NCBI GenBank assembly: GCA_963930775.1
Contig: OZ005696.1
Coordinates: 744,001-808,000 of the forward strand
Source of the DNA: Cliona cf. orientalis
Taxonomy: Eukaryota > Porifera > Demospongiae > Clionaida > Clionaidae
Direction of reading: 5' to 3'
Length of the DNA stretch: 64,000 nucleotides
Position 1 is the stretch's first letter. Every line of letters starts with the position of its first letter. A program made the position numbers and the translations under genes. A model generated the notes under the pieces. That model was not told the origin of the DNA. It did not search any database and saw nothing but the letters and a program-made list of their open reading frames with translations. Shown piece after piece: positions 12,820-40,311 of the stretch.

Positions 12820-15800
12820 GTAAAGTATCTGTACCAATTTTAAGTTAGCATATTCAAGCAGTAATCCTTTACTGTCAATGTTAGCTATGTTGTCTATGTG
12901 ACGATTTTTAATGTGTAGTTTTTGAAAGCATGAAGAAAGAGATTAGCCGTCGATGTGACGTGGCGTTTGCTGCTCCGCCTGATGATGACTCCAGCAGCAG
13001 CACCATGAGTACACTGGAGGCTTATACCAGCAGAAATGCAAGGAAGAGGAGCAGCAAAGGTCACCATCACCATCACCGCCACCATCAGTCAACAAATGCA
13101 GTACAAAAGTAAGTCCTTATCCCTGGAAAAATGGGAGATGAAGTCATTCTCAATGCCCTCCGGCTCTGCATATATGTATGTGCCTGTAGCTGCTTGTAGC
13201 CATGCTGACTAGCTACTAGATTTAGCTAGATAATGATAGACTGATTAATTAATGGTGCCCCCTTTGTTATGTTAATCTCCTTATCTAGTTACATGACATT
13301 GTTGTCCATACATGCATGTGTCCACCTGTCTCCGTCTGCAGCTGTATCAGATCTCTGTGTTCGCTGTGGAATAAATTATCTGTAGTTCCGGGCACAAAAT
13401 TTGCCATCATCTGGGAGCTCTTGATCATAGCCATCACTCTCATTGTTGCATGGATCTATTCTTTTGAGGTCAATACAACTAAACTATTAATGTTGCGATA
13501 ATTACTGTAACTAAGTCTTGAATTTAGGCTGGATTCGGTAGGCTCAAAGTGAGTATCAGTTATGGTGGTAGTGCTATTGGTCAGACTTTCTTTTGTTTCA
13601 CCTACCTGCTTGATCTGCTGCTCATAGCTGATATCTTTGTCTCTATGAAGAAAGCAATTGTCACCCCAACAGGTTTGTCATTAATTCTACAGCCCCTATA
13701 ATTATACATTGTGATTATGCAAAATTCACTGCACATTATGATCACGATTCTCCATTCAGAGCCGATCACTTCTTCTCGAGCCACGTTCTTCAACTATGTC
13801 AAGTCATTTGGCTTTTTCCTTGACATTCTGGCTGTTCTCCCTCTTGAGATTTTTGCTCTGGTCTGGTTGGACTCTGGTGAAGACCCATGGGGCTACGTTG
13901 CTCTTTTGAGAACCAACAGGCTCATCAAACTATGGAAGGTTATGTCGTTCTTCAGTGAAATGGAGGCATCTCTCTACATATCCATAGCCTATGTCAATGT
14001 GCTAAAGTTCTCCGTCTATATTCTGACGGCTACACATTTCAGTGCTTGTATATGGTTCCTCATTGCCTGCTTTTCCCCTGGAACTTCAATACAGTAAGAT
14101 GAAGATAAATGGTGTGCTAATATTGATGTGAATTTCAATGGTGAAGTGGGGGAAGGGAGAGGGGTGCATTTATATTAATTACATGCGTGCTCCATCTGAT
14201 ATATAACATTTCTGGTTCACTCTGGGGGGATGATCCTATAAATATGGGATGTTTATTAACTTCATATCCTCTGGAAATTATAGTTGCAGTGATGAAAGCT
14301 GGGCTTCAGAGCACCTTGTCTCCCCAACCAGCACAATATTTCACGACTACCTCATATCTGTCTACTGGGCTGCCGCTACCACAACCACTGTTGGCTTTGG
14401 TGACATAGCTGCTCACACTCCAATGGTAAGATACAAAAATCAAAACCTTGTTATACAATATCACCTTGCGACCAATGTTATAAGCCACTTAACTCCCAAT
14501 CATAATATAATGTAAAATCGCTTACACCAGCTTACCAATTACATTAAATTGTATATGTAAGCTATGCATGTAAGGGTCCCTATTTACATTGTAAGCCGCT
14601 CACAATCATGTACTATCAGAAACAATAATTATATCACTGTGCTGGAATGACTAGGAAATGATGGTGGCTCTGGTTGCTCAGCTGGTGGGTGTGACGCTCT
14701 ATGGATATTGCGTGGGAGCTATCGCCGCCTCACTCACCAATGTAGTAGGATCAAGGTGAAATATTATTATACTTTACCGCATGGTGCTAAGCTGAGTGAT
14801 CATAATGATAATATTATGTCATTTTTTTGCTATCCAGGGTGTCATTTCAGGAGAAGGTGCAAGTAGTTCACCAGTTCATGTTTGATCACAAGCTTGGGCA
14901 AGGACTCCTCAAGAGGGTAGACCACTATTTCACCTTGCTCTGGGGACAGTACAAGTGCGTTTTATGAAAACCGATACAAAGTTGAATATTCTATGCATTA
15001 GCCTACTATAATATTATGGTAAAAGAAAAGTTCAATATTATTATTCCCATTTACATGTAATGATGCTAGTCATTACAGCGACTGTTTGAATCCATGGCAA
15101 TTGCTAATAATTGCAGGGGTGAGACAGTGCCAGGTGGGCTGAGCTTGATACATGACATGCCACAGAGTATTCGTGAAGACGTGAGCATGGAAGAGTGTGC
15201 TGATCTGCTCAAAAACATCCCTTTCTTCAAGCACGTGGACAATAGCTTCCTCAGAGAAGTCTCTCTCACTACCTCCGTCTATCTGTTTGCCCCTGGGGAT
15301 ATGATACTCTACAGTGGAGACATGGGAAGAGAGATGTACTGCATTCGCAAAGGGTATATTGAGGTCAGTAATACTAACTTAATTTACTGAGCTGGCAGCT
15401 TAGCATTGCCATGGTGACAGTAAAAATAGCCTGTGGAAGAGGCTTAAGCTTGTATATATTTTTTAAAAGGAAAATGTATAATTTATTGCAGATTCTTGCT
15501 GAGGATTTGAGTCAAGTTGTATCTGTCCAAGGCCCGGGTAGTCATTTTGGAGAGCTTGGCTTCCTATTCGGAGCACCTCGAATGTCGACCATAAGAGCAG
15601 CCACGCACTGCCAGCTGGTGATGCTCAACAAGCCCTGCATGGACAAAGTGCTGGAACACTTCCCTCTCATAGCAAAGTAAGATTCTAACTATTGTATAGC
15701 AAGAAATATTGGCGGTAATTAAATTTGGCAGTTGAGCCCAAAATCGCTTTTGCAAGAATATTGGCAGATTTAAATTTGGCGGTTAGGTACAGGATAGCCA

Positions 15801-18800
15801 TAAGTATATATGCGAGTAGGAAATTTTGGCGAATTTTAATTTGGCGGTTGTAATATAGACCGCCAAAATGCCAAATTTAATTCCCCGCCAAATTTTCCGG
15901 CTATACACTCTTCCTCCCTCCCATTCAGTGGAATTATTCGATAAATCTCATGCTTAGGCAATTTGATGCCCTAACATCGAATACTGATCACCTCAAAGAC
16001 GCCCAGAAGGCAGTTCTTGAGGCCAGTACTAGGGCAATGAACAACCCAAGGCGATTCACCAAGCCATGCACGATGACAGCTCTGGCTGTGGCTATGGCCA
16101 CACCTCTCTCTATCATCATAAAGACATCCATCGCTAACACTATCATTGCCTGTGTCGGGGGGAAAGATGAACAAAGCAAGGTTAGCGGAATGAGAAATAT
16201 TGGCCGAAATGATATTACAGCATTAAATTTTTGCTCAAAACAAGATCTATTACTATGACTGATATTCATCTTCGGTAGTATAAATAATTATTAATTTACA
16301 ATAATTATTATGATTTGTTTCAGCTTGCTGGTCCTATCAGCATTGGGGAGACATACGACACTACCCTTATCAAATATAGCCGAAAGGAGTTCTCCAATTT
16401 GCTATCGTCAGATCAAGAAAAGCCAGAAGATCACCAGTCGAGCGGATTACGTCACCGTAGAGCTCAATTGAGGCCCTATGTAGCTGCTCCTCCGTCCACC
16501 TCTGTGGCTGAGCCACCCACCTCTACCACTGTGGCCTGGGAGGACCAGCAGCCTCAGTATGCAAGGTCAGCAAAAATTGTTGATATAATTATTTTTTGTG
16601 GTCACTGTGTCACTAGCTATCGATTGTTTTATTGATGGTAGAGAAGAGGAAGAGGATTCAAGTGTAGTGGAGAGAATATTCAATTTCTGTGAAAAAGTTG
16701 CCTCATATTGCATCATTCCGTAAGTCTCCGCTCCTAAAACTGCCAGAATACTCACAGTCACACTGTTTTAGGTACACTTTCTTGCCAAATACCAAGTTTG
16801 GAAAGTTCTGGGAGTGTCTGATATCTGTGATGGCATTCATCACCGTGCTGACGATATCTCTCCAGGCAGGATTTGTCCACGCTCACCCTGCACTTTGGAC
16901 CTTCAACTATCTACTCGACGTCATCTTTCTTGCCGACATGTCAGTGCAATTAATATAGCTAACAGTATCATAACACCATAAATCGCAAATATTTCGTATC
17001 TAAAATATTTCGTGCAATAATTTTTCATGTTAAATAATTTTCGGACAAACGACCCTGTACCGCATTATCGTTAATATTGCACATGTATTTTCGTGTGTTT
17101 AATTTTCGCACAAGCCAGGCTGTCCGAAAATATTTATATTCGCGATTTACGGTATTATCATAAATTTACTCAGCATCTCTGCTCCTTTGTGGTTTTAGGG
17201 TTCTGAAGGTCCACACAGCTTTTTACAACTCAGAGGGTGTTCTCATCACACAGCCTGTGGCCTGTGCCTTGCATTACTTCAAGTAATATAAAAAACCTGT
17301 AATTGCAGTCGATTTGTTCATAAGGGATGTATTTTTATTATTATAGGACTAACTTTGTCATGGACCTAATCTGTAATTTTCCAACTGACATCATAGTACT
17401 GGCGGCCTGGACTGGCAATTTTAGTGAGTAGAAATAAGAGGCTTGAGTGGCTAGATGCAATTCATCCCATCGTTATAGGTCATGTTCTTCGAGTGCTCTC
17501 ATTGGCAAGACTTAACCGAATTCTTAGACTGTACAAAATGGTATAATTATTTTGCAGTGAATCAAGTTTGTACTGTTATGCATTCTCACTTAATTTCTGG
17601 TAGCCTCTTGCATTTGACTACCTGGAGAGTCAGATCACCAGATCAAGTGGACTCATTACGTGAGTAACTAGCCCCGCTATCACCAAAGATTTTTTCAATG
17701 TAACCCCAAAATCATCATATTCCATGCATTTCTCCTCTTGCAGGGAACTCAAATTTGCAGCATACATGTGCATTGGTACCCACCTCACTGCCTGTGGGTG
17801 GTTCCTGCTGGCCTGCGCCTCCCTCTCTGTTGGTGCTACGGACCCTCTCCTCTGCAATGTTGAAAGCTGGGCTCTACACTACTCTGAAACACCACTCCGT
17901 AAGAAAAACTAGTGCCAGATGCATTTTTGGCTAGATAATATTGTTTGAGAAACAGAAGCTTTTGGTTGGAAAAAAAATACGGTATAGCCTGTCAAATTTA
18001 TACTTTTACTAACTCAAGACTATAAATCAGATGATTCGAGAACTAGAATTTGATGTCTTATTTTGTTTCTTGTCTCTTGCAGATAATTTCAGTATCCCCT
18101 ACCAGTACATAGTATCACTGTACTGGGCGACTGCTACCACTACCACAGTTGGCTACGGGGACGTTGGGGCTCACACAGATCTAGAGAGAACCTATGCCAC
18201 GTTTGTGATGATCATTGGTGTGGTTGCGTATGGCTATATCATTGCCAGTGTTGCTGCTGGTCTGGCCAATGCAGACTCTGGGAGGACTCAGTATCAGGAC
18301 AAGCTTAAAGCTATCAAGTCATATTTGAAGGTAAACTAATTTATTTCATGTGTATTATAGTGTATTTGCTGATATATAGATCCTCACTAATCACGCACTG
18401 ACAGTGACACACATCAATAAATCTATCTCTTTCTCTCTGTAGGATCAAGATATGGACACAGCGATAACAAGAAGAGTTATTGAGTAAGAACTTCCTACTC
18501 CGACGTCCACCACTATACACTAGAATAATTTGAATTTTTCTGCTCAGGTACTATGAGTACATATGGCAGCGCAACAAAGGAGTTAGCTTCAGTTCTCTCT
18601 TTCAAGGGATGCCCATCTCGCTGCGAGCTGACATCTCCATCAGCCTCTACAAGAAGATCATTGATCAGGTGCCTCTCTTTCAGAATACAGAGATAGGGTT
18701 CACCAAGCTACTGGCCCTCTCCGTCAAGCCAGTGCTCTTCCTCAGTGAGGAGTATGTCGTCAGAAAGGGAGACATTGGAAGTGAAGTAAGCACATATCAA

Positions 18801-20460
18801 CGTAAAAAAAAACCCTGATTTGATCAATTATTCCACCCATTGCTAATATCATGACTGATTCTTGCTGCAGATGTTTTTCATCAACAATGGTACTGTTGAA
18901 GTGGTGAGTGAGGATGGAGCTATTGTCTTTGCTACCCTGGACGAGGGAAAGTTCTTTGGAGAGATTAGTCTGGTCTTCAGCTGCCCTAGGACAGCTTCGA
19001 TCAGGTAGCTAACAACCATTCTTTCTTAATGCAAAACTTTATGACATTCATATTGCCGATTTTTTCTCAGAGCTAGAACCAATTGTGATTTATTTATGCT
19101 GACAAAGACAGATCTGGACACTGCTCTCTCCTACTACCCTCACATCGCAGAACAGATAAAGAAAGTGGCTGGAGACAGAGCCAATCTCGTCAAGAAAAGG
19201 AACCAGATAGTTGCCAAGGCTGCAGTTGAGGGGAAGAGTGATGCTGACGCGACAAAAACTGCAGCCCAGGAGACCAAGGATGAAGATGATGACAAAGACT
19301 CAAAGAAAGAGAAGGAGAAAGAGAAAGAGAAAGAGAAGGAGAAAGAGAAAGGGGAAGAAAAACCAGCAGCTGCTACAGTACCATCTGCTCCAGCTCCTGC
19401 TAGTACTAGTGCTCCTGCACCGGCTGCCAAACCAGCTCCTGCTCAGAGTACGAGCAAAGATGAAGAGACAGAACAAGGTAAAAAAAATGAGCATCTATGC
19501 ATACCCTTGCATCACATCTGATTAATTTTGTATGGAAGATATTGGCACTAAAATTATGATACCGTTGATGGCAGCTATCTTATGATGAAATCCATCATAA
19601 CAATATCATTATTATTACTAGTGCTTATAAATGTATTATCTCCTGTAGAAGCAACACCAGTGCCTCCTAGATTTGAGTTTGGCCAGTGGATGAAGACCAA
19701 GGTGTGGCCGCCTTTGAAGAAGCTGCTCACCTTCACTGTGAAGAAGGAGGGAGTCCTGGGCACTGCGCTTCACCTTCTGGGATGCCTCATGGCTTATCTA
19801 AGCGCCTTCACTGTCACCTATCAAGTATGCACTGCCTTGATTATTAATTTTATAACGTACTGACTGTGGTGATATAATTTTCTAGGCCTGTTTCCAAAAC
19901 AACTCACCTATCCTCTGGAGTGTGAATTACATCTTTGAAGCGTATTTTCTCTTTGAGGTATAAACAAAGTTAATGCTAGTTCCTGGTAATATTCACAAAA
20001 TCTTCAATTCAGATGTTCATGAAGTTTCATCTGGCTTACAAGAATGCCCAAGGAATTGTGGTGACTGATTTCAAATCCATTGTCTTTCACTATCTCAAAG
20101 ATCCCTCTGGGTTCTTACTGGACTCTATAACGATATTCCCCTTCGAGCTGATTGGAGCTCCCATCCAGGACGAGGCTAAGCGTACAGCAGCCGTGCTCTA
20201 CCTCAAGCTACCGCACGTCATCAGGATCATCAGAATACAGTGGTTCTTCTCAGAGGAGGAGAAGAAACTCAACCAAAAGTAAGCTAACGACTGACCTATA
20301 GCTGTATGACATTGTTCACCTGTGTGGAAATATTTGAATTTTATTCTAACTTTCACAATAATTATCAGAGCAAAGCCACATAAAAATTTTATGACATTTT
20401 AGTGAATCGGCAATGGCCAGCTGGAAGCTATACTGTGATGTATAGCTACTCTCATCCCCC

Positions 20461-20491
<31 letters not shown>

Positions 20492-22171
20492 CACAGGACA
20501 CTGCTACTCCGACTACTCAAGTTCATTGTGCTGATCAGCATTTGCACTCACTTTGTGGCGTGCATTTGGTACATGCTAGGCTGTCAGGCTGACCGGTGCC
20601 AGCACAACACCTGGGCAGCGACTGAGGCTGCCTCCCTAGTCGATTCAACGGCCAGCGATGCCGATCACTACTGCAACAGCCTCTACTGGGCCGTGGCCAC
20701 CATGACAACCACTGGCTACGGTGACATATCAGCAACCAACGTACAAGTAAATTTTTAATGTGTTGTGTTGTATTGTGTTAAAATTAATAATGAATCTCCA
20801 AAATAGTTTGATTTTTGGGTTGTTTTGCAATCAAAGGTGATTATGACTCACTTTAGCACGATTCATAATAATTTTTGTGAGTGCTTATCTCTGAGTAAAT
20901 CTTGAAATTTTTCTCATGTCATGTCATACAGGAGATGATTTATGCCATTTGTGTGATGGTGATAGGGAAGCTTCTGTTTGGATTCATCCTTGGAAGCATT
21001 GCCTCCACTCTGTCCAATCTTGACACACAGAGGGTGCTTTTTGAGGAGAAGTTGATTGCACTGAAGGTAGCTATGCATGAAAACATAATATAACCATCAC
21101 AAATTTGAGGATTTTTAATGACCTAGAATATTGAATTTCACTCATCCATAAAATGGTTAAAAAAAAACACTTGTTAAAAATAATTTTTCAGGATTACATG
21201 CGCGAGCAGCAACTGTGTTCGCTGACGCAGCAGAGGGTGATGGATTTCTTTGACTACCTCTGGGTGAAGAACAACGGAACGGACAGACAAACACTCCTCG
21301 CCGATATGCCATACTGCATGCGGGCTGAGGTCTCCATGGCAACCACTGAACCCCTCATGAGAAATGTACGAAGCATAATATGTGTAATTGTGTAGCTAAA
21401 ATAGGTTTTTATCTTTCATCTCAGGATTACAAATTTTTAAAAATTTAATCGTCCCTCATTATAATATTATTTAATTTCGTGCAGGTGTCGATATTTGCAA
21501 CTGCTGATGCGGCATTTCTTCGTCACCTGGCTCTAAAGATGAAGCCTTGCCTCTTCCTTCCTGGGGAGTACATTATCCACAAAGGCGACATGGAACTTGG
21601 CATGTTCTTCCTCTACCATGGCACTGTAAGTTCTATCATACCGTATAGTGGGAAATTTTCAAGGGAAAGAACTTTCGCAGATCGGTAGGAAAGGAGCATT
21701 TCACAGAGAAAACTTTCGCGGAATGTTAAAACTGGTCGCATAATGGGTGTGGCATGCCTAGAATTTCGTGGAGAAAGCTTTCACGGATGGCTGAAAAATC
21801 GAGAAATTTGTGAAAGTTTTCTCCCTCAAAAGTTTCCCGCAAAACGGTATTTTCACCAGGAGACAAATTTCGCCACTTGCTTCCATTGGCAGAATTCCAT
21901 ATCACACCAATTTCTTTCCTGATTACAGGTTGAGGTTGTGAATGATGAGTCTGGTACAGCCAGTGAGGTGCTAACAGAGGGTAGTAGCTTTGGAGTCAAG
22001 AGCCTCCTCTACAGCAGTCCCATGGAGAGCTCAGCCTGTGCCCTCAGCCACGTTGAGATGTTCACCTTCAGTCATGCTGATTTTCAGCGCGTACTCAAAG
22101 ACCATCCTTCAGTTGCCGACAGCATCGCTGAGCTAGCAGCCAAGGAGTATGGCAAGACGGTCAGCTTCTAA
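10532..22171 (+). CDS. CNGK: CNGK-type four-repeat cyclic-nucleotide-gated K+ channel, copy B (complete)
   Basis: Complete paralog of copy A, 39 exons, 6693 nt, 2230 aa plus TAA. Exons: 10532-10982, 11092-11322, 11448-11535, 11889-12123, 12196-12300, 12364-12447, 12507-12632, 12705-12819, 12919-13108, 13342-13468, 13528-13672, 13760-14093, 14284-14425, 14655-14755, 14838-14954, 15117-15363, 15492-15676, 15958-16180, 16324-16565, 16642-16719, 16772-16939, 17199-17282, 17347-17423, 17479-17540, 17604-17659, 17744-17898, 18083-18330, 18443-18483, 18548-18785, 18871-19004, 19071-19477, 19649-19824, 19886-19957, 20013-20278, 20497-20746, 20932-21066, 21192-21365, 21485-21625, 21929-22171. Filters are V256-D260 (VGYGD), G781-D784 (GFGD), G1413-D1416 (GYGD) and G1990-D1993 (GYGD). 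The family is known from sea urchin sperm, where a CNGK channel responds to cGMP. The start ATG opens directly into S1 of repeat I. Confidence 0.95.
11575..11853. repeat. Degenerate TIR element with poly-C core in CNGK-B intron 3
   Basis: The left end 'gtaagaagcaggggggctg' is mirrored at the right as 'cagcccccctg' and 'cttcttac'. The interior includes a poly-C tract at about 11611-11632. Copy A's matching intron is outside the window, so its age is unknown. Confidence 0.5.
12919..16565 (+). other. CNGK-B His linker, repeat II and II-III linker
   Basis: Residues 479-1162. The linker His cluster is shorter than in copy A (GHHHHHRHHQ). Repeat II has Phe782 in place of the filter tyrosine (VGFGD). 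Its CNBD keeps F965-G966-E967 and Arg976, but Met977 replaces threonine. The pore exon acceptor is the AG at 14282-14283, which also works in copy A. Confidence 0.87.
15691..15906. repeat. TIR element in CNGK-B, ortholog of 3281-3485
   Basis: Same intron position and same arms (aatttggcgg / ccgccaaa, ggctatac end) as the copy A element. It was carried along in the gene duplication. Confidence 0.7.
16642..19477 (+). other. CNGK-B repeat III (cNMP-competent CNBD) and charged linker
   Basis: Residues 1163-1745. The S4 carries regularly spaced Arg/Lys. The CNBD has Phe1594-Gly1595-Glu1596 and Pro1604-Arg1605-Thr1606-Ala1607, the full signature for cAMP/cGMP phosphate and ribose contact. The linker (about 1650-1745) has a longer KE repeat than copy A, then an Ala/Pro/Ser stretch. 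Confidence 0.9.
16974..17155. repeat. TIR element, aaatcgcaaatattt ends, in CNGK-B
   Basis: The ends 'ataaatcgcaaatattt' and 'aatatttatattcgcgattta' form inverted arms, with inner copies of 'atttcg'. The right junction is tacggta. It occupies the same spot as a different element in copy A. Confidence 0.65.
19649..22171 (+). other. CNGK-B repeat IV and C-terminus
   Basis: Residues 1746-2230. The pore filter is TGYGD at 1989-1993. The CNBD has Val2173 for the conserved Glu and Met2182-Glu2183 for Arg-Thr, so it is predicted not to bind ligand. Copy B has two extra residues (Glu-Ala) in the S5-pore turret relative to copy A. Confidence 0.88.
21640..21850. repeat. CCGTA-ended TIR element inserted in CNGK-B only
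   Basis: The left end is 'ccgtatagtgggaaatttt' and the right end 'aaagtttcccgcaaaacgg'. Copy A has the empty site: 'tctatcata' joins directly to 'ttttcaccagg'. In copy B these flanks are separated by the element with TA at both ends. Confidence 0.85.
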
Positions 22172-23052
22172 CTAAGGCCCCGCCCCCCAAGACTACTGGA
22201 TTCTATTATAACCGATTACATGACCTTGTTGCTGTTAGGATCTGGTACCATTTATGGTATTAAATATCATGCATAATATTATATTATAGTATGTCTGACT
22301 CTGTATAACCACTTTTATTATACTCTTGTCACTATCCTATTACCATTATTCTCCATACCATATTATCTCAAGATTTTTATTATCATAAAAATTAATTATG
22401 GTACAACCGTACTCAAAGTATACAATATTTCAGACGCTTAAATAGTCTGTGTCCTTACTTGGAGGGCTGTGAATAACATAACTCGTGTGGCATTAATTTT
22501 GTTAGCTGCACGTGCCGGAGGTGGTACCCGTACCCCCAATATCCGTCTATCCTGACCAAAATTATGATAATGCTAGCTAGTTGTTACAAACATACTTGTA
22601 ATGGCAGGAAAAAAAATAGTCCCAATCATCCCTCCCCCCGGGGCCGAGTCGCCACAGCTTCGGTGATCCGTTTGGGAGTGACCCTGCGGACATTACCGCA
22701 GGCATACTTCCAGGGATGGGGGGTATTCAAGGGAGGAACCTGGGTGACCCCTAAGCCACATATGCCCAGGACCATGTGCAGTTTTCAGCTGCCAGAGGGG
22801 GTACCCCTGATACCGTCTAGCCCCGAATTTTTGTTTAGTTCTCACGATTTATGTGGACTACACTGTACTTGATATCAGATTCTAGATTATGTATATATTA
22901 TACCACAGCACACAGTCATAAAAATTAATTAATAGTAACTTCTTCATAGATCCTCAAAGTATTATTCCAGCAAAGTTAATATTATAATTATTAGACAAAA
23001 TTATTAATGAATAATGGTTTACTACAAGGTCCCATGTGCACAAAGTGATGAG
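22172..23052. other. Convergent intergenic region with one arm of a dispersed inverted repeat
   Basis: Lies between the 3' ends of CNGK-B and SPT5. AT-rich apart from the GC-rich repeat at 22611-22825. I see no gene here; the 102-codon open frame in the repeat is not conserved in its second copy. Confidence 0.6.
22611..22825 (+). repeat. 215-bp GC-rich dispersed repeat, copy 1
   Basis: Near-identical in reverse complement to 28961-29181. It runs from 'tagtcccaatcatccctcc' to 'accgtctagcccc'. No terminal inverted repeats, no long poly-A and no shared reading frame were seen. It may be an RNA-derived or non-autonomous element. Confidence 0.75.
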
Positions 23053-34949
<11,897 letters not shown>

Positions 34950-35131
34950 GGCTTCTAAGCTGCTAAAGTGTGGAAAATCGAAGAAAAAAGTTTTATAGCT
35001 CTCCTCCACCTCGTGGAAGAATTCAATTTGGTCATGTGACAATCACATGACACCGAGTACTTACATACCCACAACAAGGGCAGAATCTGAGATAGCACTA
35101 TAGACGGCAAGGGCGTGCAGAAGATCGCAGA
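34950..35131. promoter_or_regulatory. Shared head-to-head promoter of SPT5 and CNOT9
   Basis: Only 182 bp separate the two start codons. A palindrome 'gtcatgtgacaatcacatga' (E-box-like CATGTG/CACATG) sits near 35031-35051. No TATA box. Co-regulation of two transcription/mRNA-decay factors is inferred from spacing. Confidence 0.6.
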
Positions 35132-38247
<3,116 letters not shown>

Positions 38248-40311
38248 CTAGCTGTAAAAAAATAGCTAAAGGGTGGATCATTTAATAGTGTGCACAGTCA
38301 GCACTCATTCTTTCTTTTTCTGCAAAGAAATTGTGAAAAATTATTAAATATTGCATCACTTTGATATTATGTCCCAAATGAGATTTGCGACATGAAAACA
38401 AATCCATGCAAGTGTATGTCTTTGTGGAGTGAGGTGGATTGCAAAACGTGGCAACCGATACTGTGTCTATAAATAGAAGTTCTAAATTTGTAGTGGTCCG
38501 CCCGCGACCGCGCGCGCTCGGGGACATCCGGATACTAGAGAGTGTGGTTAATTGACTTCCGGTCAGATGACGTCAGTCGAGCCAACACGATTTTGTACAC
38601 GGGTCAATCGACCTTTGAAATTTTTAGCGAAGGAGGGAGTCTGTGGGACGTTCTGTGGCCGTCGCAAGTCGCCGAGAGAGAGCTGGGGTCGAAGAGAGAG
38701 AGAGGACGAGAACAACTTATAATTTAAGATAGGTAAGTCGATCGTAATAAGCGGCGGGCCCTCGTCTATTAGCCAGCCGGCCGCTCTGTGAGGCGAAGAC
38801 TCGCTCTGAAACGTGACAGGGTTTCGAAAGAATGATACGCCGTGAATGGCGTCCCATGAAGCCGACAGATTCTTGATACCGAGGAATGAAGAAAGTGGGG
38901 GGTCGAAGTTAATATAAACCGCACTGTACAGTCGAGGCGTATCGTTTATACGCCTTGAGGCTCACTAAGTCGGTTATGTGGCGTCGAAGTCGTCGTATCG
39001 TTGGGCTGGGGAGCCCGTAGCGTAACCTGAAGACGGATTCAAATTCCCTAAAGGCTGTGACATCACCAAGGAACGCGAGCAGGACATACGTAGAGAGCCT
39101 AACCCCCTGCCCTGGTCCAAGAAGGCTCTCTTTTCTGACATAAAGGGTGTAGCCTTGAAGATGGTTGTGGTCTCGAGTTACTCTACACCATGGCGACACA
39201 TACTACTAGCAGTAGCTACCAAGTGTAGGGGTTGCCTTTTTTATTCGTCATGGATTCCTGAAACAGTAGCAAGCCTCTTGGCTCATTTCACAAAACACTA
39301 GTAGACACCCACCACTCTGTTACGCATTGCCCAATTGGTCTGTAGTGCGTATATGAGTGTGTATATCTCTACCCCACAGTATTGACAATTTGAAGAGATG
39401 GAGATTGGGGTGGTTTGGACCCTTCCGTTAGGTCGTTAGCCCTCGATGTAGAAAGCTAGTGAGATTCACAGCACCTTTTGTTCACTAACAACTGATGTTG
39501 TACCACATACACAGCCTCAGTCCAGTCATCCGGAGCAGAGAACAATGTGCCATTTTGACCAAAAAAAGCTTGAAAGCTTAGTGTGACAACTATCATTATC
39601 TCATCCATGTGGTAAAAAAACCTTACTGAATAAGCTTTGAAATCCCTAAGTGTGTGTATGTATAATATTATCTCCTATAGGACTCAGCAGTATTAGCAAG
39701 GATCTAGAGTGTGTCTATGCTATATTACGTGACGTTGGTTGATGTGTTTTTCAAGTTTGTTTTGTTTAGCTTGTGTGCCAGCTACAGTCTGCTATCTTGA
39801 CACTGCTACATGTATCTAGCCTAGCTGGGAAAGGTTTGTGTACCCGTGGATCTCTTTGAGATAATGGCTGGGACTGCTGTTATGAGAAAACCTATTCCCT
39901 GCAGCTGGGATATCTCCCTGTATGCATGTATGCCCCTGTCTATAGCTGTAGCTCCATAGGACAAGCAGCATGTAAACTATCATAGGAAGTGCTGTGCTGT
40001 ATCATTTAGGGTGTGGTAGGTGGGCTTTAATTGGAATAAGAATGTAGCTGTATCTTCTGTGTACACAAGTCAACTGTGTATGAAGATTCAAACCCGATGT
40101 TGACTTTGCAACTTAGTTTTTGCTAAATGCTTCCTGTGAAGTATTGAACTAGTACTTAGTCTGTACACATACTCCTCTACAGTTTGTAACTGCACTGCTC
40201 AGTTTGAATCACACATTCATCATAAATTAGGTTTTGTGTTCATTGTTCTGCTTCTCCCAGGTGTATTTATAGCGCTTTGACCCCTGGAGTTGGTTTGGAG
40301 AATTCAACAAG
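38248..40311 (+). promoter_or_regulatory. CNOT9-ARF6 interval: ARF6 promoter and probable non-coding first exon
   Basis: A CRE-like TGACGTCA at 38568-38575 and an ETS-like ACTTCCGG just before it sit in a CpG-rich patch. A donor-like 'gataggtaagtcg' near 38730 and an acceptor 'cttctcccag' near 40260 suggest a 5' UTR exon spliced to the ARF6 ATG exon. The rest looks like leader intron with no coding sign. Confidence 0.5.

Noticed and set aside
14100-14283. Apparent loss of the splice acceptor before the CNGK-B repeat II pore
   Set aside because: A deletion removed a 'tag' seen in copy A, but both copies share a downstream acceptor (tatag at 14281 and 1871) that keeps phase, and the full model closes.
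22564-22872. 102-codon frame in the dispersed repeat
   Set aside because: The other copy at 28961-29181 does not keep the frame.
38909-39199. 96-codon minus-strand frame between CNOT9 and ARF6
   Set aside because: No homology seen, no splice or promoter context; lies in the inferred ARF6 leader intron.
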